A stretch of DNA of 64,000 nucleotides from Pseudomonas sp. RIT409 (GCF_003052515.2 NZ_QARE02000006.1:229068-293067); one strand, 5' to 3'. Shown: positions 35,353-45,259, counted from the first letter of the stretch. Translations and numbers: made by a program. The notes: generated from the letters alone by a model not told the origin.

Positions 35353-35808
35353 ATGTTTCACGTGATCCTTTTTCAACCAGAAATTCCGCCGAATACCGGC
35401 AACATCATCAGACTCTGCGCCAACAGTGGCTGCCATCTGCACCTGATCGAGCCACTGGGCTTTGAACTGGATGACAAACGCCTGCGCCGCGCAGGGCTCG
35501 ATTACCACGAATACGCCACACTGCACCGCCATGCCGACCTGGCCAGTTGCCTGGAGAGCATCGGCCATCCGCGCATGTTCGCTTTTACCACAAAGGGTTC
35601 GCGCCCCTTCCATGATGTGGCCTTCCAGGAGGGTGACGCCTTTCTGTTCGGCCCGGAAAGCCGAGGCCTTCCCCCCGATGTGCTTGCCCCCCTGTCGAGC
35701 GAGCAGCGTCTGCGCCTGCCCATGCGCGAGGGCTCGCGCAGCCTGAACCTGTCCAACACCGTTGCCGTGGCCGTCTACGAAGGCTGGCGGCAATTGGGGT
35801 TTAAGTAA
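35353..35808 (+). CDS. trmL: tRNA (cytidine/uridine-34 2'-O) methyltransferase
   Basis: A 151-residue SPOUT-family enzyme that methylates the 2'-O of the wobble base in leucine tRNAs. The start is [18 protein letters not shown]. The AdoMet-binding trefoil-knot motifs are FGPESRGLP and [20 protein letters not shown]. The length matches the family. It is divergent from the gene at 34914, with only about 25 bp between the chosen starts. Confidence 0.93.
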   Translation: MFHVILFQPEIPPNTGNIIRLCANSGCHLHLIEPLGFELDDKRLRRAGLDYHEYATLHRHADLASCLESIGHPRMFAFTTKGSRPFHDVAFQEGDAFLFGPESRGLPPDVLAPLSSEQRLRLPMREGSRSLNLSNTVAVAVYEGWRQLGFK

Positions 35809-35852
35809 CCCAGCAGTGAGAGTGGAGGCGCATGGCCTTGGATTGCTAGAGG

Positions 35853-36055
35853 GATGCCCTGCGGGCGTGTCGCGGGCAAGCGCGCTCCTACATTTGTTTA
35901 AACGTGCCGCATGCTGACAGACCCCGTTGTGAGCCTTTGAAGCAGACCGCGAATCTCTCGCCAGGCAAAAAAGGCTAGCAACGCGGTCCATCAGGCCATG
36001 GCACGTTGCAGCAAATGTAGGAGCGCGCTTGCCCGCGACACGCCCGCAGGGCATC
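35853..36055. repeat. 44-bp perfect inverted repeat containing REP units
   Basis: The arms at 35853-35896 and 36012-36055 are exact reverse complements. They contain the REP core gagcgcgcttgcccgcgaca extended by cgcccgcagggcatc. A 115-bp non-coding centre separates them. It lies between convergent trmL and secB. Confidence 0.85.
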
Positions 36056-36085
36056 AATGTAAAAATCTCAAGCCAACCCCCACAA

Positions 36086-36109
36086 AAAAGCGCCCGTACA
36101 GGCGCTTTT
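36086..36109. terminator. Bidirectional terminator between trmL and secB
   Basis: Stem aaaagcgcc/ggcgctttt with a 6-base loop (cgtaca), 19 bp past the secB stop; A and T runs flank it on both sides. Confidence 0.8.
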
Positions 36110-36127
36110 CTCATTCAGCCAGACGGC

Positions 36128-36613
36128 TTATTGAACGGTGGGGGTCTCGCCCGCTTCCTGCATGCGTTGCAGCTCTTGTGCGTACAGGGCGTCGAAATTC
36201 ACCGGGGCCAGCATCAGTGCCGGGAACGAGCCGCGAACGACCAGATTGTCGATGGCTTCGCGTGCATACGGGAACAGCAGGTTCGGGCAGAAAGAGCCCA
36301 GGGTGTGGCTCATGGAAGCCGCATCCAGGCCCTTGATCAGGAAGATACCGGCTTGCTGGACTTCCGCGATGAAGGCGATTTCCTCACCGTTCTTCACTTC
36401 GACCGACAGGGTCAGCACGACTTCGTAGAAATCGCCTTCCAACTGCTTCTGGCGAGTGTTCAGGTCCAGGCTGACGCTTGGGGTCCACTCCTGACGGAAG
36501 ATCGCCGGGCTTTTCGGCGCTTCGAACGACAGGTCACGCACGTAGATGCGTTGCAGGGAGAATTGTGGGGCTTCTTCGTTGGAAGTGGCCCCGTTATTCG
36601 TTTGATCAGTCAT
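36128..36613 (-). CDS. secB: Protein-export chaperone SecB
   Basis: A 161-residue cytosolic chaperone that keeps preproteins unfolded and hands them to SecA. Family landmarks are [30 protein letters not shown] and [20 protein letters not shown]. The length is typical. Downstream of grxC on the same strand (about 40 bp), as in many proteobacteria. Confidence 0.96.
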   Translation of the reverse strand: MTDQTNNGATSNEEAPQFSLQRIYVRDLSFEAPKSPAIFRQEWTPSVSLDLNTRQKQLEGDFYEVVLTLSVEVKNGEEIAFIAEVQQAGIFLIKGLDAASMSHTLGSFCPNLLFPYAREAIDNLVVRGSFPALMLAPVNFDALYAQELQRMQEAGETPTVQ

Positions 36614-36651
36614 TTCAGATCCTTTGTCTAGAGGTCTTGTACAGTTCGAAT

Positions 36652-36906
36652 TCAGGCGCTCAACAATGTGTCGAGCTTGCCGGCGCGCTCCAGCGCGTAG
36701 AGATCGTCGCAGCCACCGACATGGACCGAACCGATCCAGATCTGCGGCACCGACGTGCGCCCGGCCTTTTGGGTCATTTCAGCGCGAAGCTGTGGCTTGC
36801 CGTCGACCCTGATCTCTTCGAAATCGACGTTCTTGCTGGCAAGCAGGTGTTTGGCACGTGAGCAGTACGGGCAATAATCGCTGGAGTAGACAACGACCTG
36901 GGCCAT
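36652..36906 (-). CDS. grxC: Glutaredoxin 3
   Basis: An 84-residue thioredoxin-fold protein with CPYC at residues 12-15 and the glutathione-binding TSVPQIWIG (cis-Pro) and GGCDDLY. It reduces disulfides with glutathione in the cytosol. One base separates it from the upstream rhodanese gene, and secB follows. Confidence 0.95.
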   Translation of the reverse strand: MAQVVVYSSDYCPYCSRAKHLLASKNVDFEEIRVDGKPQLRAEMTQKAGRTSVPQIWIGSVHVGGCDDLYALERAGKLDTLLSA

Positions 36907-36907
36907 G

Positions 36908-37324
36908 TCACTTCACCAGCGGCAGATTGTCGGCCCGCCACGATGAAACGCCGCCCGACAGCTTGGCCGCCTTGAAACCGGCCTTCAGCAGTTCACGGGC
37001 CACGTGCCCTGCGTGCTGACCAGCCGCATCGACGATGATCAGCGTCTTGGACTTGTACTTCTCAAGTTCCGAGGTGCGGGTCATCACTTTGTCTTGCGGG
37101 AAATTCAGGGCCCCGACGATATGGCCGGTGGCGTACTCTTTCTTGGCGCGAACGTCGATGACCACTGCTTCGTCGCGGTTGACCAGCGCAGTCAGCTCGC
37201 CGGTGCTCAGACTTTTGCCGCCCTTGTTCAGTTCTGTCGCGATCAACAGCGCCAGCAGGATGACAAAGGCGCCAGAGATCAAATAGTGGTTCGTGGCAAA
37301 AGCAATCAGGTGTTCAACCATCAT
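36908..37324 (-). CDS. Membrane-anchored rhodanese-like protein (YibN type)
   Basis: 138 residues: an N-terminal transmembrane segment (YLISGAFVILLALLIATEL) and a rhodanese domain with VVIDVRAKKEYATGHIVGAL and a C-terminal GGVSSWRADNLPLV. The active-site loop reads LIIVDAAGQHAGHV; the catalytic Cys is absent, so sulfurtransferase activity is doubtful. The start MMVEHLIAF is chosen over a long basic extension. First gene of the rhodanese-grxC-secB unit. Confidence 0.85.
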   Translation of the reverse strand: MMVEHLIAFATNHYLISGAFVILLALLIATELNKGGKSLSTGELTALVNRDEAVVIDVRAKKEYATGHIVGALNFPQDKVMTRTSELEKYKSKTLIIVDAAGQHAGHVARELLKAGFKAAKLSGGVSSWRADNLPLVK

Positions 37325-37473
37325 CGGGTTCCAGGGCGTTAAAATGTCGGCCAGTATACACAGGCCCCAAGGTCGGCCAAAGCCCGTACGGCGGTCACAG
37401 TGACGCCGTTTGAACTTCACCTTAAGATGTCGATCTTTTTTCTACTTCACCCTATTAGCCAAGAGTGGGATTC

Positions 37474-39021
37474 ATGACTACCACGCCTAAACCTCTGGTT
37501 CTGATCATCCTGGACGGCTTCGGTCACAGCGACAGCCACGACGGCAACGCGGTCTACGAAGCGACCGCCAGCAAGAAGACGCCGACCTTCGATCGCCTGT
37601 ACAAGACCATGCCCAACGGCCTGATCTCCGGCTCCGGGATGGATGTCGGCCTGCCAGACGGCCAGATGGGCAACTCCGAAGTCGGGCACATGAACCTGGG
37701 TGCCGGCCGCGTGGTGTATCAGGATTTCACCCGTGTGACCAAAGCGATCCGCGACGGCGAGTTCTTCGAGAACCCGGTCATCTGCACGGCGGTGGACAAG
37801 GCGGTCGGCGCGGGCAAGGCCGTGCACATCATGGGCCTGTTGTCCGATGGCGGGGTCCACAGTCATGAAGATCACCTGGTGGCGATGGTGGAACTGGCAG
37901 CCAAGCGTGGCGCCGAGAAGATTTACCTGCACGCGTTCCTCGATGGCCGTGACACTCCCCCACGCAGCGCGCACAAATACCTCGACACCATGGAAGCGGC
38001 CTACGGTCGCTTGGGCAAAGGTCGTACCGCGACGATCATTGGCCGTTATTTCGCCATGGACCGCGACAACCGTTGGGACCGCGTCGAGTCGGCCTACAAC
38101 CTGATCGTCGACAGCACTGCGCAATTCCAGGCGGCAACGCCAAAAGCGGGGCTGGACGCGGCCTACGAGCGTGGCGAGAACGACGAATTCGTCAAAGCCA
38201 CCCGCATTGGCGAGCCGGTGAAGGTCGAAGATGGCGACGCAGTGGTCTTCATGAACTTCCGCGCCGACCGGGCCCGTGAGCTGACGCGCGTGTTCGTCGA
38301 AGACGACTTCAAAGACTTCGCGCGCGCCCGTCAGCCGAAGCTGGCCGGCTACGTTATGCTGACCGAATACGCCGCATCCATCCCCGCCCCCGCCGCGTTC
38401 ACCAAAGGCAGCCTGGACAACGTGCTGGGCGAATACCTGGCAAAAAACGGCAAGACGCAACTGCGCATCGCCGAAACCGAGAAGTACGCCCACGTGACGT
38501 TCTTCTTTTCAGGTGGCCGTGAAGAGCCGTTCGAGGGTGAAGACCGCATCCTGATCCCGTCACCAAAAGTGGCGACTTACGATCTGCAGCCGGAAATGAG
38601 CGCGCCGGAGGTCACCGACCGGATCGTCGACGCCATCGAAAATCAGCGTTACGACGTGATCATCGTCAACTATGCCAACGGCGACATGGTGGGCCACAGC
38701 GGAATCATGGAAGCCGCAGTCAAGGCCGTCGAGTGCCTGGACGTGTGCGTAGGCCGCATCACCGATGCCCTGGAGAAAGTCGGCGGGGAAGCATTGATCA
38801 CGGCGGACCACGGCAACGTCGAGCAGATGACCGACGAACACACTCATCAACCTCACACTGCGCACACCTCCGAACCTGTGCCGTTCGTCTACGTCGGCAA
38901 GCGCGACCTAAAAGTCCGCGAAGGCGGTGTGCTGGCGGATGTGGCACCGACCATGCTGACCCTGCTGGGCCTGGAAATCCCGAAAGAGATGACCGGCACC
39001 TCGATTCTGGTCGCCAGATAA
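37474..39021 (+). CDS. gpmI: 2,3-bisphosphoglycerate-independent phosphoglycerate mutase
   Basis: A 515-residue cytosolic glycolytic enzyme interconverting 3- and 2-phosphoglycerate. Alkaline-phosphatase-fold motifs are [11 protein letters not shown] (metal Asp14), [15 protein letters not shown] (phosphoryl-acceptor Ser68), DGRDTPP, and the metal site in [12 protein letters not shown] and [11 protein letters not shown]. The start at MTTTPKPLV is chosen over an in-frame GTG three codons upstream. A terminator-like hairpin follows. Confidence 0.96.
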   Translation: MTTTPKPLVLIILDGFGHSDSHDGNAVYEATASKKTPTFDRLYKTMPNGLISGSGMDVGLPDGQMGNSEVGHMNLGAGRVVYQDFTRVTKAIRDGEFFENPVICTAVDKAVGAGKAVHIMGLLSDGGVHSHEDHLVAMVELAAKRGAEKIYLHAFLDGRDTPPRSAHKYLDTMEAAYGRLGKGRTATIIGRYFAMDRDNRWDRVESAYNLIVDSTAQFQAATPKAGLDAAYERGENDEFVKATRIGEPVKVEDGDAVVFMNFRADRARELTRVFVEDDFKDFARARQPKLAGYVMLTEYAASIPAPAAFTKGSLDNVLGEYLAKNGKTQLRIAETEKYAHVTFFFSGGREEPFEGEDRILIPSPKVATYDLQPEMSAPEVTDRIVDAIENQRYDVIIVNYANGDMVGHSGIMEAAVKAVECLDVCVGRITDALEKVGGEALITADHGNVEQMTDEHTHQPHTAHTSEPVPFVYVGKRDLKVREGGVLADVAPTMLTLLGLEIPKEMTGTSILVAR

Positions 39022-39029
39022 GTCGGGGC

Positions 39030-39065
39030 AAACCGGTCTGCTCGTCCTCGGCAGGCCGGTTTTTG
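39030..39065 (+). terminator. Terminator after gpmI
   Basis: A 12-bp stem aaaccggtctgc/gcaggccggttt with one wobble pair (39030-39041 and 39051-39062), then T residues. Confidence 0.8.
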
Positions 39066-39161
39066 TATGAAATGTCTGAAAGCAGCGCCCTGTGAGCGTT
39101 TTTTTTGCAGCCTGCGGCGGGCATACTAAGCCCGTCCTCACTCCCGGTATCGCCCAACTCC

Positions 39162-40472
39162 ATGCTTCGCGTCCTGATCGCCCTCGCTTTGATGTGTCTG
39201 CTCAATCCGGCCTTCGCCGACGACGAGCGCGCACAGACCCAAAAACAGCTGGATGCCACGCGTCAGGACATTGCCGAACTGAAAAAGGCCTTGGGCCAGC
39301 TTCAGGAAGAGAAATCCGGCGTACAGAAAGACCTGCGCTCCACCGAAACCGAAATGGGCAAGCTGGAAAAGCAGGTGGAGGCCCTGCAAAAAGAACTAAA
39401 AAAGAGCGAAGCCGAGCTACAACGGCTCGATGATGAGAAAAAAAAACTCCAAAGCGCCCGCGTTGAACAGCAACGCCTGATCGCTATCCAGGCTCGCGCC
39501 GCCTACCAGAATGGCCGCCAGGAATACCTCAAACTGCTGCTCAATCAGCAAAACCCCGAAAAATTCGCCCGCACCCTGACCTACTACGACTACCTGAGCC
39601 AGGCGCGCCTGACGCAACTGCGCAACTTCAACGAAACCCTGCGGCAACTGGCTGAAGTCGAGAAAGACATCGACCTGCAACAGGCACAATTGCTGGTCCA
39701 GAAAAGCTCGCTGGAAGACCAAAAGGCTCAGCTCGACACGGTGCGCCAGGAGCGTCAGGTGGCGCTTGCCAAGCTGAATCAGGATTACAAGGCACGCGAC
39801 CAGAAACTTCAGGCGCGCCAGCAGGATCAGGCAGACCTGACGAAAGTACTGAAAACCATCGAAGAAACCCTCGCGCGCCAGGCGCGGGAAGCGGAAGAGG
39901 CGCGTCAGAAAGCCCTGCTGGCCCAGCAGGAGGCCGAGAAGCGGCAGCGTGAACAGGAAGCGCTGGCGAAAAGCCGTGGCCAAGGCGACAGCGACGAGGC
40001 GCCCCGGCGCCCTGCAAAAGTGCCCGGTGCGCTGGTCTCCAGCGCAGGCCAGTCCTATGGCGGACCTTTTGAACAGGCAAAGGGAAAACTTCCTTGGCCT
40101 GTCGATGGTCGATTGTTGGCGCGTTTCGGTGAATCCCGTGGCGACGATGACCGAACCAAATGGGACGGCGTCATGATCAGCGCCTCGGCAGGCAGTCAGG
40201 TACACGCCGTGCACGGCGGTAGAGTGGTGTTCGCCGACTGGTTGCGCGGCGCGGGCCTTCTGGTCATTCTCGACCACGGAAACGGTTATCTGAGCTTGTA
40301 CGGCCACAACCAGAGTCTGTTGAAAGAAGCTGGGGACATTGTAAAAGCCGGGGAAGCGATCGCCACCGTCGGCAACAGCGGTGGCGGCCAGGACACTCCG
40401 GCACTGTATTTCGCTATTCGTCAGCAGGGTCGCCCTAGTGATCCGGCGCAATGGTGTCGCTCTCAAGGATAA
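39162..40472 (+). CDS. envC: Murein hydrolase activator EnvC
   Basis: A 436-residue periplasmic divisome protein that activates amidases during daughter-cell separation. The signal peptide, MLRVLIALALMCLLNPAFA, is followed by a long coiled coil (about residues 22-270, rich in EKQVEALQKELKKSEAEL-type heptads) and a C-terminal LytM domain from about 315. The LytM metal ligands are degenerate (TKWDGVMISA, ILDHGNGYLSLYGHNQSL), as in other EnvC proteins, which activate rather than cut. Followed closely by ctpA and a deacetylase-like gene. Confidence 0.92.
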   Translation: MLRVLIALALMCLLNPAFADDERAQTQKQLDATRQDIAELKKALGQLQEEKSGVQKDLRSTETEMGKLEKQVEALQKELKKSEAELQRLDDEKKKLQSARVEQQRLIAIQARAAYQNGRQEYLKLLLNQQNPEKFARTLTYYDYLSQARLTQLRNFNETLRQLAEVEKDIDLQQAQLLVQKSSLEDQKAQLDTVRQERQVALAKLNQDYKARDQKLQARQQDQADLTKVLKTIEETLARQAREAEEARQKALLAQQEAEKRQREQEALAKSRGQGDSDEAPRRPAKVPGALVSSAGQSYGGPFEQAKGKLPWPVDGRLLARFGESRGDDDRTKWDGVMISASAGSQVHAVHGGRVVFADWLRGAGLLVILDHGNGYLSLYGHNQSLLKEAGDIVKAGEAIATVGNSGGGQDTPALYFAIRQQGRPSDPAQWCRSQG

Positions 40473-40502
40473 GTCGACGCCTCACTCAGGAGTTCGTAAG
40501 AC

Positions 40503-41834
40503 ATGCTGTTTTCGTCCCGCCTCACCTCGCTGGCCTTGACTATCGCCGTGGTTATCGGTGCCTCTCAGGCATTCGCTGCCGGTGCCGCCCCGACAGCGAC
40601 CCCTGCCGCCTCCGCGTCCGCCACTGCCGCTAACGCCAAGGCACCGCTGCCACTCGACGAGCTGCGCACCTTCGCCGAAGTGATGGACCGGATCAAAGCC
40701 GCCTACGTGGAACCGGTGGACGACAAGACCCTGCTGGAAAATGCCATCAAGGGCATGCTGAGCAACCTTGATCCGCATTCCGCCTACCTCGGGCCGGAGG
40801 ACTTCCAGGAACTGCAGGAGAGTACCAGCGGCGAGTTCGGCGGGCTGGGCATCGAAGTGGGCGTTGAAGACGGTTTCATCAAAGTGGTTTCGCCCATCGA
40901 TGACACGCCTGCGTCCAAGGCTGGCATCGAGGCAGGGGACCTGATCGTCAAGATCAACGGCGCACCGACTCAAGGCCAGACCATGCAGGAAGCGGTCGAC
41001 AAGATGCGCGGCAAGATTGGCGAGAAGATTACCCTCACGCTGGTGCGCGACGGCGGCAACCCATTCGACGTGACCCTTGCCCGCGCCACCATTCAGGTCA
41101 AGAGCGTGAAAGCGCAGATGCTGGAGCCGGGTTATGGCTACATCCGCATCACGCAGTTCCAAGTCAAGACCGGCGAAGAAGTCGGCAAGGCATTGGCCAA
41201 GCTGCGCAAGGACAACGGCAAGAAGATGAACGGGTTGATCCTCGACCTGCGCAACAACCCGGGCGGCGTGCTGCAGGCAGCGGTGGAAGTGGCCGATCAT
41301 TTCCTCACGAAAGGCCTGATCGTCTACACCAAGGGCCGCATCGCCAACTCGGAACTGCGCTTCTCCGCCGACCCGGCCGATGCCAGCGAAGGCGCACCTC
41401 TGGTGGTGTTGATCAACGGTGGCAGCGCCTCCGCTTCGGAGATCGTCGCCGGTGCCTTGCAGGATCAGAAACGCGGCATCCTGATGGGCACCGATACGTT
41501 CGGCAAAGGCTCGGTGCAGACGGTTCTGCCGCTGGCCAATGACCGCGCGCTGAAGCTCACTACAGCGCTGTATTTCACGCCGAACGGCCGCTCGATCCAG
41601 GCGCAAGGCATCAACCCGGACATCGAAGTCAAACGCGCCAAGGTCACCACCGAAGCCGATGGCGAGAACTACAAAGAGGCCGACCTGCTCGGGCATCTGG
41701 GCAACGGCAACGGCGGTGCGGACCGTCCGACCACCAAAGCCAAAGCAGCCAAGGCGCGCCCACAGGACGACGACTACCAGTTGAACCAGGCCCTCAGCCT
41801 GCTTAAGGGCTTGAGCGTCACACGCGGCAATTGA
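40503..41834 (+). CDS. ctpA: Carboxy-terminal processing protease, S41 family
   Basis: 443 residues with a signal peptide (to about SQAFA), a low-complexity Ala/Thr linker, a PDZ domain (FIKVVSPIDDTPASKAGIEA) and the S41 protease domain. The Ser nucleophile is in LINGGSASASEIVAGAL and the Lys in DTFGKGSVQTVLPL. Periplasmic CtpA in Pseudomonas degrades peptidoglycan cross-link hydrolases with its adaptor LbcA. It is 30 bp after envC and one base before the next gene. A paralogue elsewhere (Prc) is usual. Confidence 0.92.
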   Translation: MLFSSRLTSLALTIAVVIGASQAFAAGAAPTATPAASASATAANAKAPLPLDELRTFAEVMDRIKAAYVEPVDDKTLLENAIKGMLSNLDPHSAYLGPEDFQELQESTSGEFGGLGIEVGVEDGFIKVVSPIDDTPASKAGIEAGDLIVKINGAPTQGQTMQEAVDKMRGKIGEKITLTLVRDGGNPFDVTLARATIQVKSVKAQMLEPGYGYIRITQFQVKTGEEVGKALAKLRKDNGKKMNGLILDLRNNPGGVLQAAVEVADHFLTKGLIVYTKGRIANSELRFSADPADASEGAPLVVLINGGSASASEIVAGALQDQKRGILMGTDTFGKGSVQTVLPLANDRALKLTTALYFTPNGRSIQAQGINPDIEVKRAKVTTEADGENYKEADLLGHLGNGNGGADRPTTKAKAAKARPQDDDYQLNQALSLLKGLSVTRGN

Positions 41835-41835
41835 T

Positions 41836-42642
41836 ATGCACGCTCGGTTGACCGGGCTCCTGGGAGCCCTCGTTCTTTTCACGTTCGCGATCACCGGTGC
41901 AGCCCACGCGGCCCGCGCCGACGCATCCGACGCCAGCGCCTCGAAAGTCGCCTACATCAGCCTGATCATCGACGACCTGGGGCAGAGCCCGCAGCGAGAC
42001 AGCCGCGCGCTGGCCCTCCCCGGCCCGGTGACGCTGGCCATCATGCCGGACACGCCCCACGCCACCGACTTCGCCCGCCAGGCCCACAAGGCAGGCAAGA
42101 CGGTCATGTTGCACATGCCCATGGACCCGGCGACCGGCCCTTATGCCTGGCGCCCGGACCTGCCGTTGACGGAGCTTGAGTCACGGCTCAACGCTGCGCT
42201 GTTGAAGGTGCCCTATGCGGCAGGTATCAATAACCATGAAGGCAGCCGCATGACAGCCGAACCGGTGGCGATGAGCTGGCTGGTCGGTGAGTTGCAACGC
42301 CGGCATCTGTTTTTCGTCGACAGCCGTACCAGCGCTAAAACCGTCGCTGCAGCAGAGGCGCAGAAGATCGGCCTGGCCAGCCTATCGCGGGATGTTTTCC
42401 TGGATGACGAGCGCACCGCCGAAGCGATCACCGGCCAGCTCCAGAGCGCAATCCGCCTGGCACACAAACAAGGCTCGGCAGTGATGATCGGCCATCCTTA
42501 TCCCGTGACCCTGGACGTACTGGAACGGGAGCTGCCAAAGCTGAAAAGCCAAGGCATCGAATGGATCGAACTGCGTCACATGATCGGGTTGCGCGGTAAT
42601 CAGGCCATGGATGGGCATGGGAAGAATGGGGTGTATCGGTGA
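41836..42642 (+). CDS. Divergent polysaccharide deacetylase family protein (YibQ-like)
   Basis: 268 residues with a signal peptide ending near AHAARA. DUF610 motifs are YISLIIDDLGQ, ALPGPVTLAIMPDTPHATDF, VMLHMPMDP and AAGINNHEGSRMT, with SAVMIGHPYPVTLDVL. The fold is NodB-like. The enzyme activity of this group is uncertain. One base separates it from ctpA, so the two are coupled in the envC-ctpA unit. Confidence 0.88.
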   Translation: MHARLTGLLGALVLFTFAITGAAHAARADASDASASKVAYISLIIDDLGQSPQRDSRALALPGPVTLAIMPDTPHATDFARQAHKAGKTVMLHMPMDPATGPYAWRPDLPLTELESRLNAALLKVPYAAGINNHEGSRMTAEPVAMSWLVGELQRRHLFFVDSRTSAKTVAAAEAQKIGLASLSRDVFLDDERTAEAITGQLQSAIRLAHKQGSAVMIGHPYPVTLDVLERELPKLKSQGIEWIELRHMIGLRGNQAMDGHGKNGVYR

Positions 42643-42659
42643 GCTGAACGCCACCCCTT

Positions 42660-42747
42660 GTAGGCGCGCACTTGCCCGCGATTGCGGTGTGTCATTTTGG
42701 CGATGAAGTCGCTGCTCCAGTGCAATCGCGGGCAAGCGCGCTCCTAC
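42660..42747. repeat. REP doublet
   Basis: gtaggcgcgcacttgcccgc and inverse gcgggcaagcgcgctcctac, between convergent genes. Confidence 0.85.
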
Positions 42748-42762
42748 AAGAGGCGTCTTGGC

Positions 42763-43545
42763 TCAAAGGTATTTCGCGAGAATACTGTCGACCACCCCTT
42801 CCTTGCGCAGCTGATCCAGCGCCGTTTGTAGCTTCTGAACCACTTCATCGGGCGTGTCCCTGTTCAGCGCCAGAAACAGTTCGGCGCTGTTGAAGCGCAG
42901 CACCGTCTTGAGTCCGGTCACCCCTTCTTGCCGCGCCAGATAGCGCCCCGCAGGATCTCCCGTGGCCCAGAGATCGATCTGGCCATCGATGAGCTTTTTC
43001 GCATTGTCCTTGTCGCTGAGTACGGTGATCGGGTGCATGCCTTGCCGCCCCAGTTCTTCGGCGATCGCGTCGCCCTTGTAGGCCCCAATTCGGTACTGCC
43101 GGGCGTCTTCAAGGTTATTCAAACGGATCGGACTGTCCGCTTTCGCCAGCATGATCCAGTCATCGGGCCCGATCGGCCCAACCCACTTGAACAGCTTCTC
43201 GCGCTCGGGCAAACGTGCGGTGACGAATACACCATAACCCGGCTTTTCCAGCGCCAGTTTGTAGATGCGGTCCCACGGGAAGCGCAGGGTCATGTTGTAA
43301 CCGATCCCGGCACGCTTGAAGGTCTGGCGAACGATCTCGACGGCAATGCCCTGGATGTTGTTTTCCTGGGCGAAGTTCTTGCCATCGATGGCCATGTTGT
43401 AGGGCGGGAAATTCTCAGTGAGCAGCACCACTGAATAGTCTGTCCTTTTTCCTTCACCCGTACCGATAGCCGGTTCATCTGCATACGTCCCCTTACTCGG
43501 CATCAAAACGAACAGTGCGAGAAAACACGCAGCAGGTTTAAGCAT
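42763..43545 (-). CDS. Periplasmic solute-binding protein (SBP_bac_3 type), orphan
   Basis: 260 residues with a signal peptide MLKPAACFLALFVLMPSKG to about YA. It has YSVVLLTENFPPYNMAIDG, LRFPWDRIYKLALEKPGYGV, and DLWATGDPAGRYLARQEG, typical of the polar amino-acid binding superfamily. No permease or ATPase genes adjoin it, so it may be a stand-alone sensor-type or scavenging protein. The start is chosen at the signal peptide, 15 codons inside the longest frame. Confidence 0.85.
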   Translation of the reverse strand: MLKPAACFLALFVLMPSKGTYADEPAIGTGEGKRTDYSVVLLTENFPPYNMAIDGKNFAQENNIQGIAVEIVRQTFKRAGIGYNMTLRFPWDRIYKLALEKPGYGVFVTARLPEREKLFKWVGPIGPDDWIMLAKADSPIRLNNLEDARQYRIGAYKGDAIAEELGRQGMHPITVLSDKDNAKKLIDGQIDLWATGDPAGRYLARQEGVTGLKTVLRFNSAELFLALNRDTPDEVVQKLQTALDQLRKEGVVDSILAKYL

Positions 43546-43681
43546 ACGGCTGTTCCTTATCCATGGCTGTGGACAGAGTGCGGACCTCAAATGCCGTTGT
43601 CCAGAGTCTTCATTGCATCGCGTATTTTTTTGAGCACGCGATACCTATGTATGCGCCCTGAACAGCGTTTGTCTGACTAAT

Positions 43682-43724
43682 TGAGGGCTTCACTGACCGC
43701 TTACAACGTGAGCGGAAGCCCTCA
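43682..43724 (+). promoter_or_regulatory. Long hairpin in the leader of the serine protease gene
   Basis: Perfect arms tgagggcttc (43682-43691) and gaagccctca (43715-43724) enclose ccgct...agcgg. It sits 20 bp before the ATG of the protease gene and could influence its translation or act as an attenuator. Confidence 0.5.
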
Positions 43725-43744
43725 CTTTAAAGACAGGTACCACC

Positions 43745-45259
43745 ATGCAACATCGAACAGCAGCCTATGTGTTCGCAATGATCACGCTTTTGTCAGCACA
43801 CATGGTCCAAGCCCAGGATTACGGCGAAGGCGGGGCTAACCGCTCTCCTGCCATCGCCCTCGATAATGCACAGCGTCGCCACGAACACTGGCGCGCGATC
43901 GGGCGTCTGCACGTCGACCAGGCTTCGCAAAGGTCGCGCTGCACAGGCGCACTGATCGACTCGCGTGACGGAGCAACCCACGCCGCCGGGCCCGCCTATA
44001 TCCTCACCAGCGGGCACTGCGCAACCCGCCACAGCCTCAATTTCACCCGCGACACGCTGATTCAGGGGCATATCGATTTCGACTACTTTCTCGGCAACAT
44101 GCACAGGACGCAGCGTCACGAGTTGAAACAGATCGTCAGAGCGACCATGCGCGGCGCCGACCTGGCCCTCATTGAACTGAAAACGCCCTTGCAGGAATTG
44201 CTGGATCTCGGTATCGAGCCCTTGAAGCTGAGCCCTCGACCACCCACCGATGGCACGGACCTGATGGTCGTCGGGGCGCCGTCCGGTCACGAGAGCGCGC
44301 CAGGACTGAGGCTGTCGCTGTGTGCTTACGAAGGCGAAGAGGATCTGGTCGAGGAAGTGTTTGTCTTTCGCGGCTTTTACAAACACCGCTGCGCTGGAAT
44401 CGCTCCGGGCAGTTCCGGCAGCCCGCTGCTGGATCGCCGCTCAAACCGTATTGTCGGGGTGCTCAGTACATCGACCGGCCTCGCCAAGGAAGAAAACCGC
44501 TGCCAGACCAACGCGCCTTGCGAGATAAAGGCCGGCCAGCCGGCATGGTCAGCGGATACTCAATACTCAAGTCCTGCGATGGGGCTGCAATCGTGCTTCG
44601 TCCGAGGTCAATTCAACCCCGATGGTCAAGAATGCATACTTCGATCAACGCTCGAAATGACGCTTGGCGACGATTATTCACCTAACACCTACCAACGCAT
44701 CACACTGGATCGACAGGGTAACCCTGTATTCCCGACCTGGTCCTGGCCGTTCTCGCTGGACACCCCGATGTATCGCTACAAAGCCACTCGCAGCGCCACG
44801 GAATGCGAAAGCCCGCATTACTACAACGATGCAGCCGACGCTGCCAACGCGTTGATCGATGATCCAGTCGGGCCTGAGGCGGGCATGCACTTTCTGTGCA
44901 TCATCGGCGTGACATCGCAGGCGCAACGACCCGCCCGCGAAATGATGAAAACGCCCGTGGTGATAGCGATGGAGTTGGCACCGGCAGGCCCGACTCGCAT
45001 GCCGGAACTGACGATTGATCGCCTGAACGATGGGGGTTATCGGGTAACGCCCTACTTCTCCACCCCATCGCTGTGGGTATACACATTCAAATCAGGGGCA
45101 CCCGATACCGTACGCTGCGATGAGCAGGAAGGTTACACGCCCCACTTCGAGGGCGCGAAAACCTTCGAAGCATCGGAATTGCCCATCAAGCTGTGCTCAA
45201 AAGCCCACGACTTGTCGAAACAGGCATCACTGCCGCGCACCGATCTACTCGAGCCGTGA
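43745..45259 (+). CDS. Secreted trypsin-like serine protease
   Basis: 504 residues with a signal peptide (MQHRTAAYVFAMITLLSAHM, cleavage near VQAQ). The S1 catalytic triad is seen as His91 (ILTSGHCATR), Asp139 (RGADLALIEL) and Ser224 (APGSSGSPLLD). Cys66/Cys92 and other Cys are compatible with disulfides. The C-terminal 220 residues are unrecognised, perhaps beta-rich substrate- or surface-binding modules. Its stop abuts the hisF stop. Target unknown. Confidence 0.85.
   Translation: MQHRTAAYVFAMITLLSAHMVQAQDYGEGGANRSPAIALDNAQRRHEHWRAIGRLHVDQASQRSRCTGALIDSRDGATHAAGPAYILTSGHCATRHSLNFTRDTLIQGHIDFDYFLGNMHRTQRHELKQIVRATMRGADLALIELKTPLQELLDLGIEPLKLSPRPPTDGTDLMVVGAPSGHESAPGLRLSLCAYEGEEDLVEEVFVFRGFYKHRCAGIAPGSSGSPLLDRRSNRIVGVLSTSTGLAKEENRCQTNAPCEIKAGQPAWSADTQYSSPAMGLQSCFVRGQFNPDGQECILRSTLEMTLGDDYSPNTYQRITLDRQGNPVFPTWSWPFSLDTPMYRYKATRSATECESPHYYNDAADAANALIDDPVGPEAGMHFLCIIGVTSQAQRPAREMMKTPVVIAMELAPAGPTRMPELTIDRLNDGGYRVTPYFSTPSLWVYTFKSGAPDTVRCDEQEGYTPHFEGAKTFEASELPIKLCSKAHDLSKQASLPRTDLLEP

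Noticed and set aside
40482..41894. Open frame of 470 codons opposite ctpA
   Set aside because: Antisense shadow; ctpA has intact PDZ and S41 motifs.
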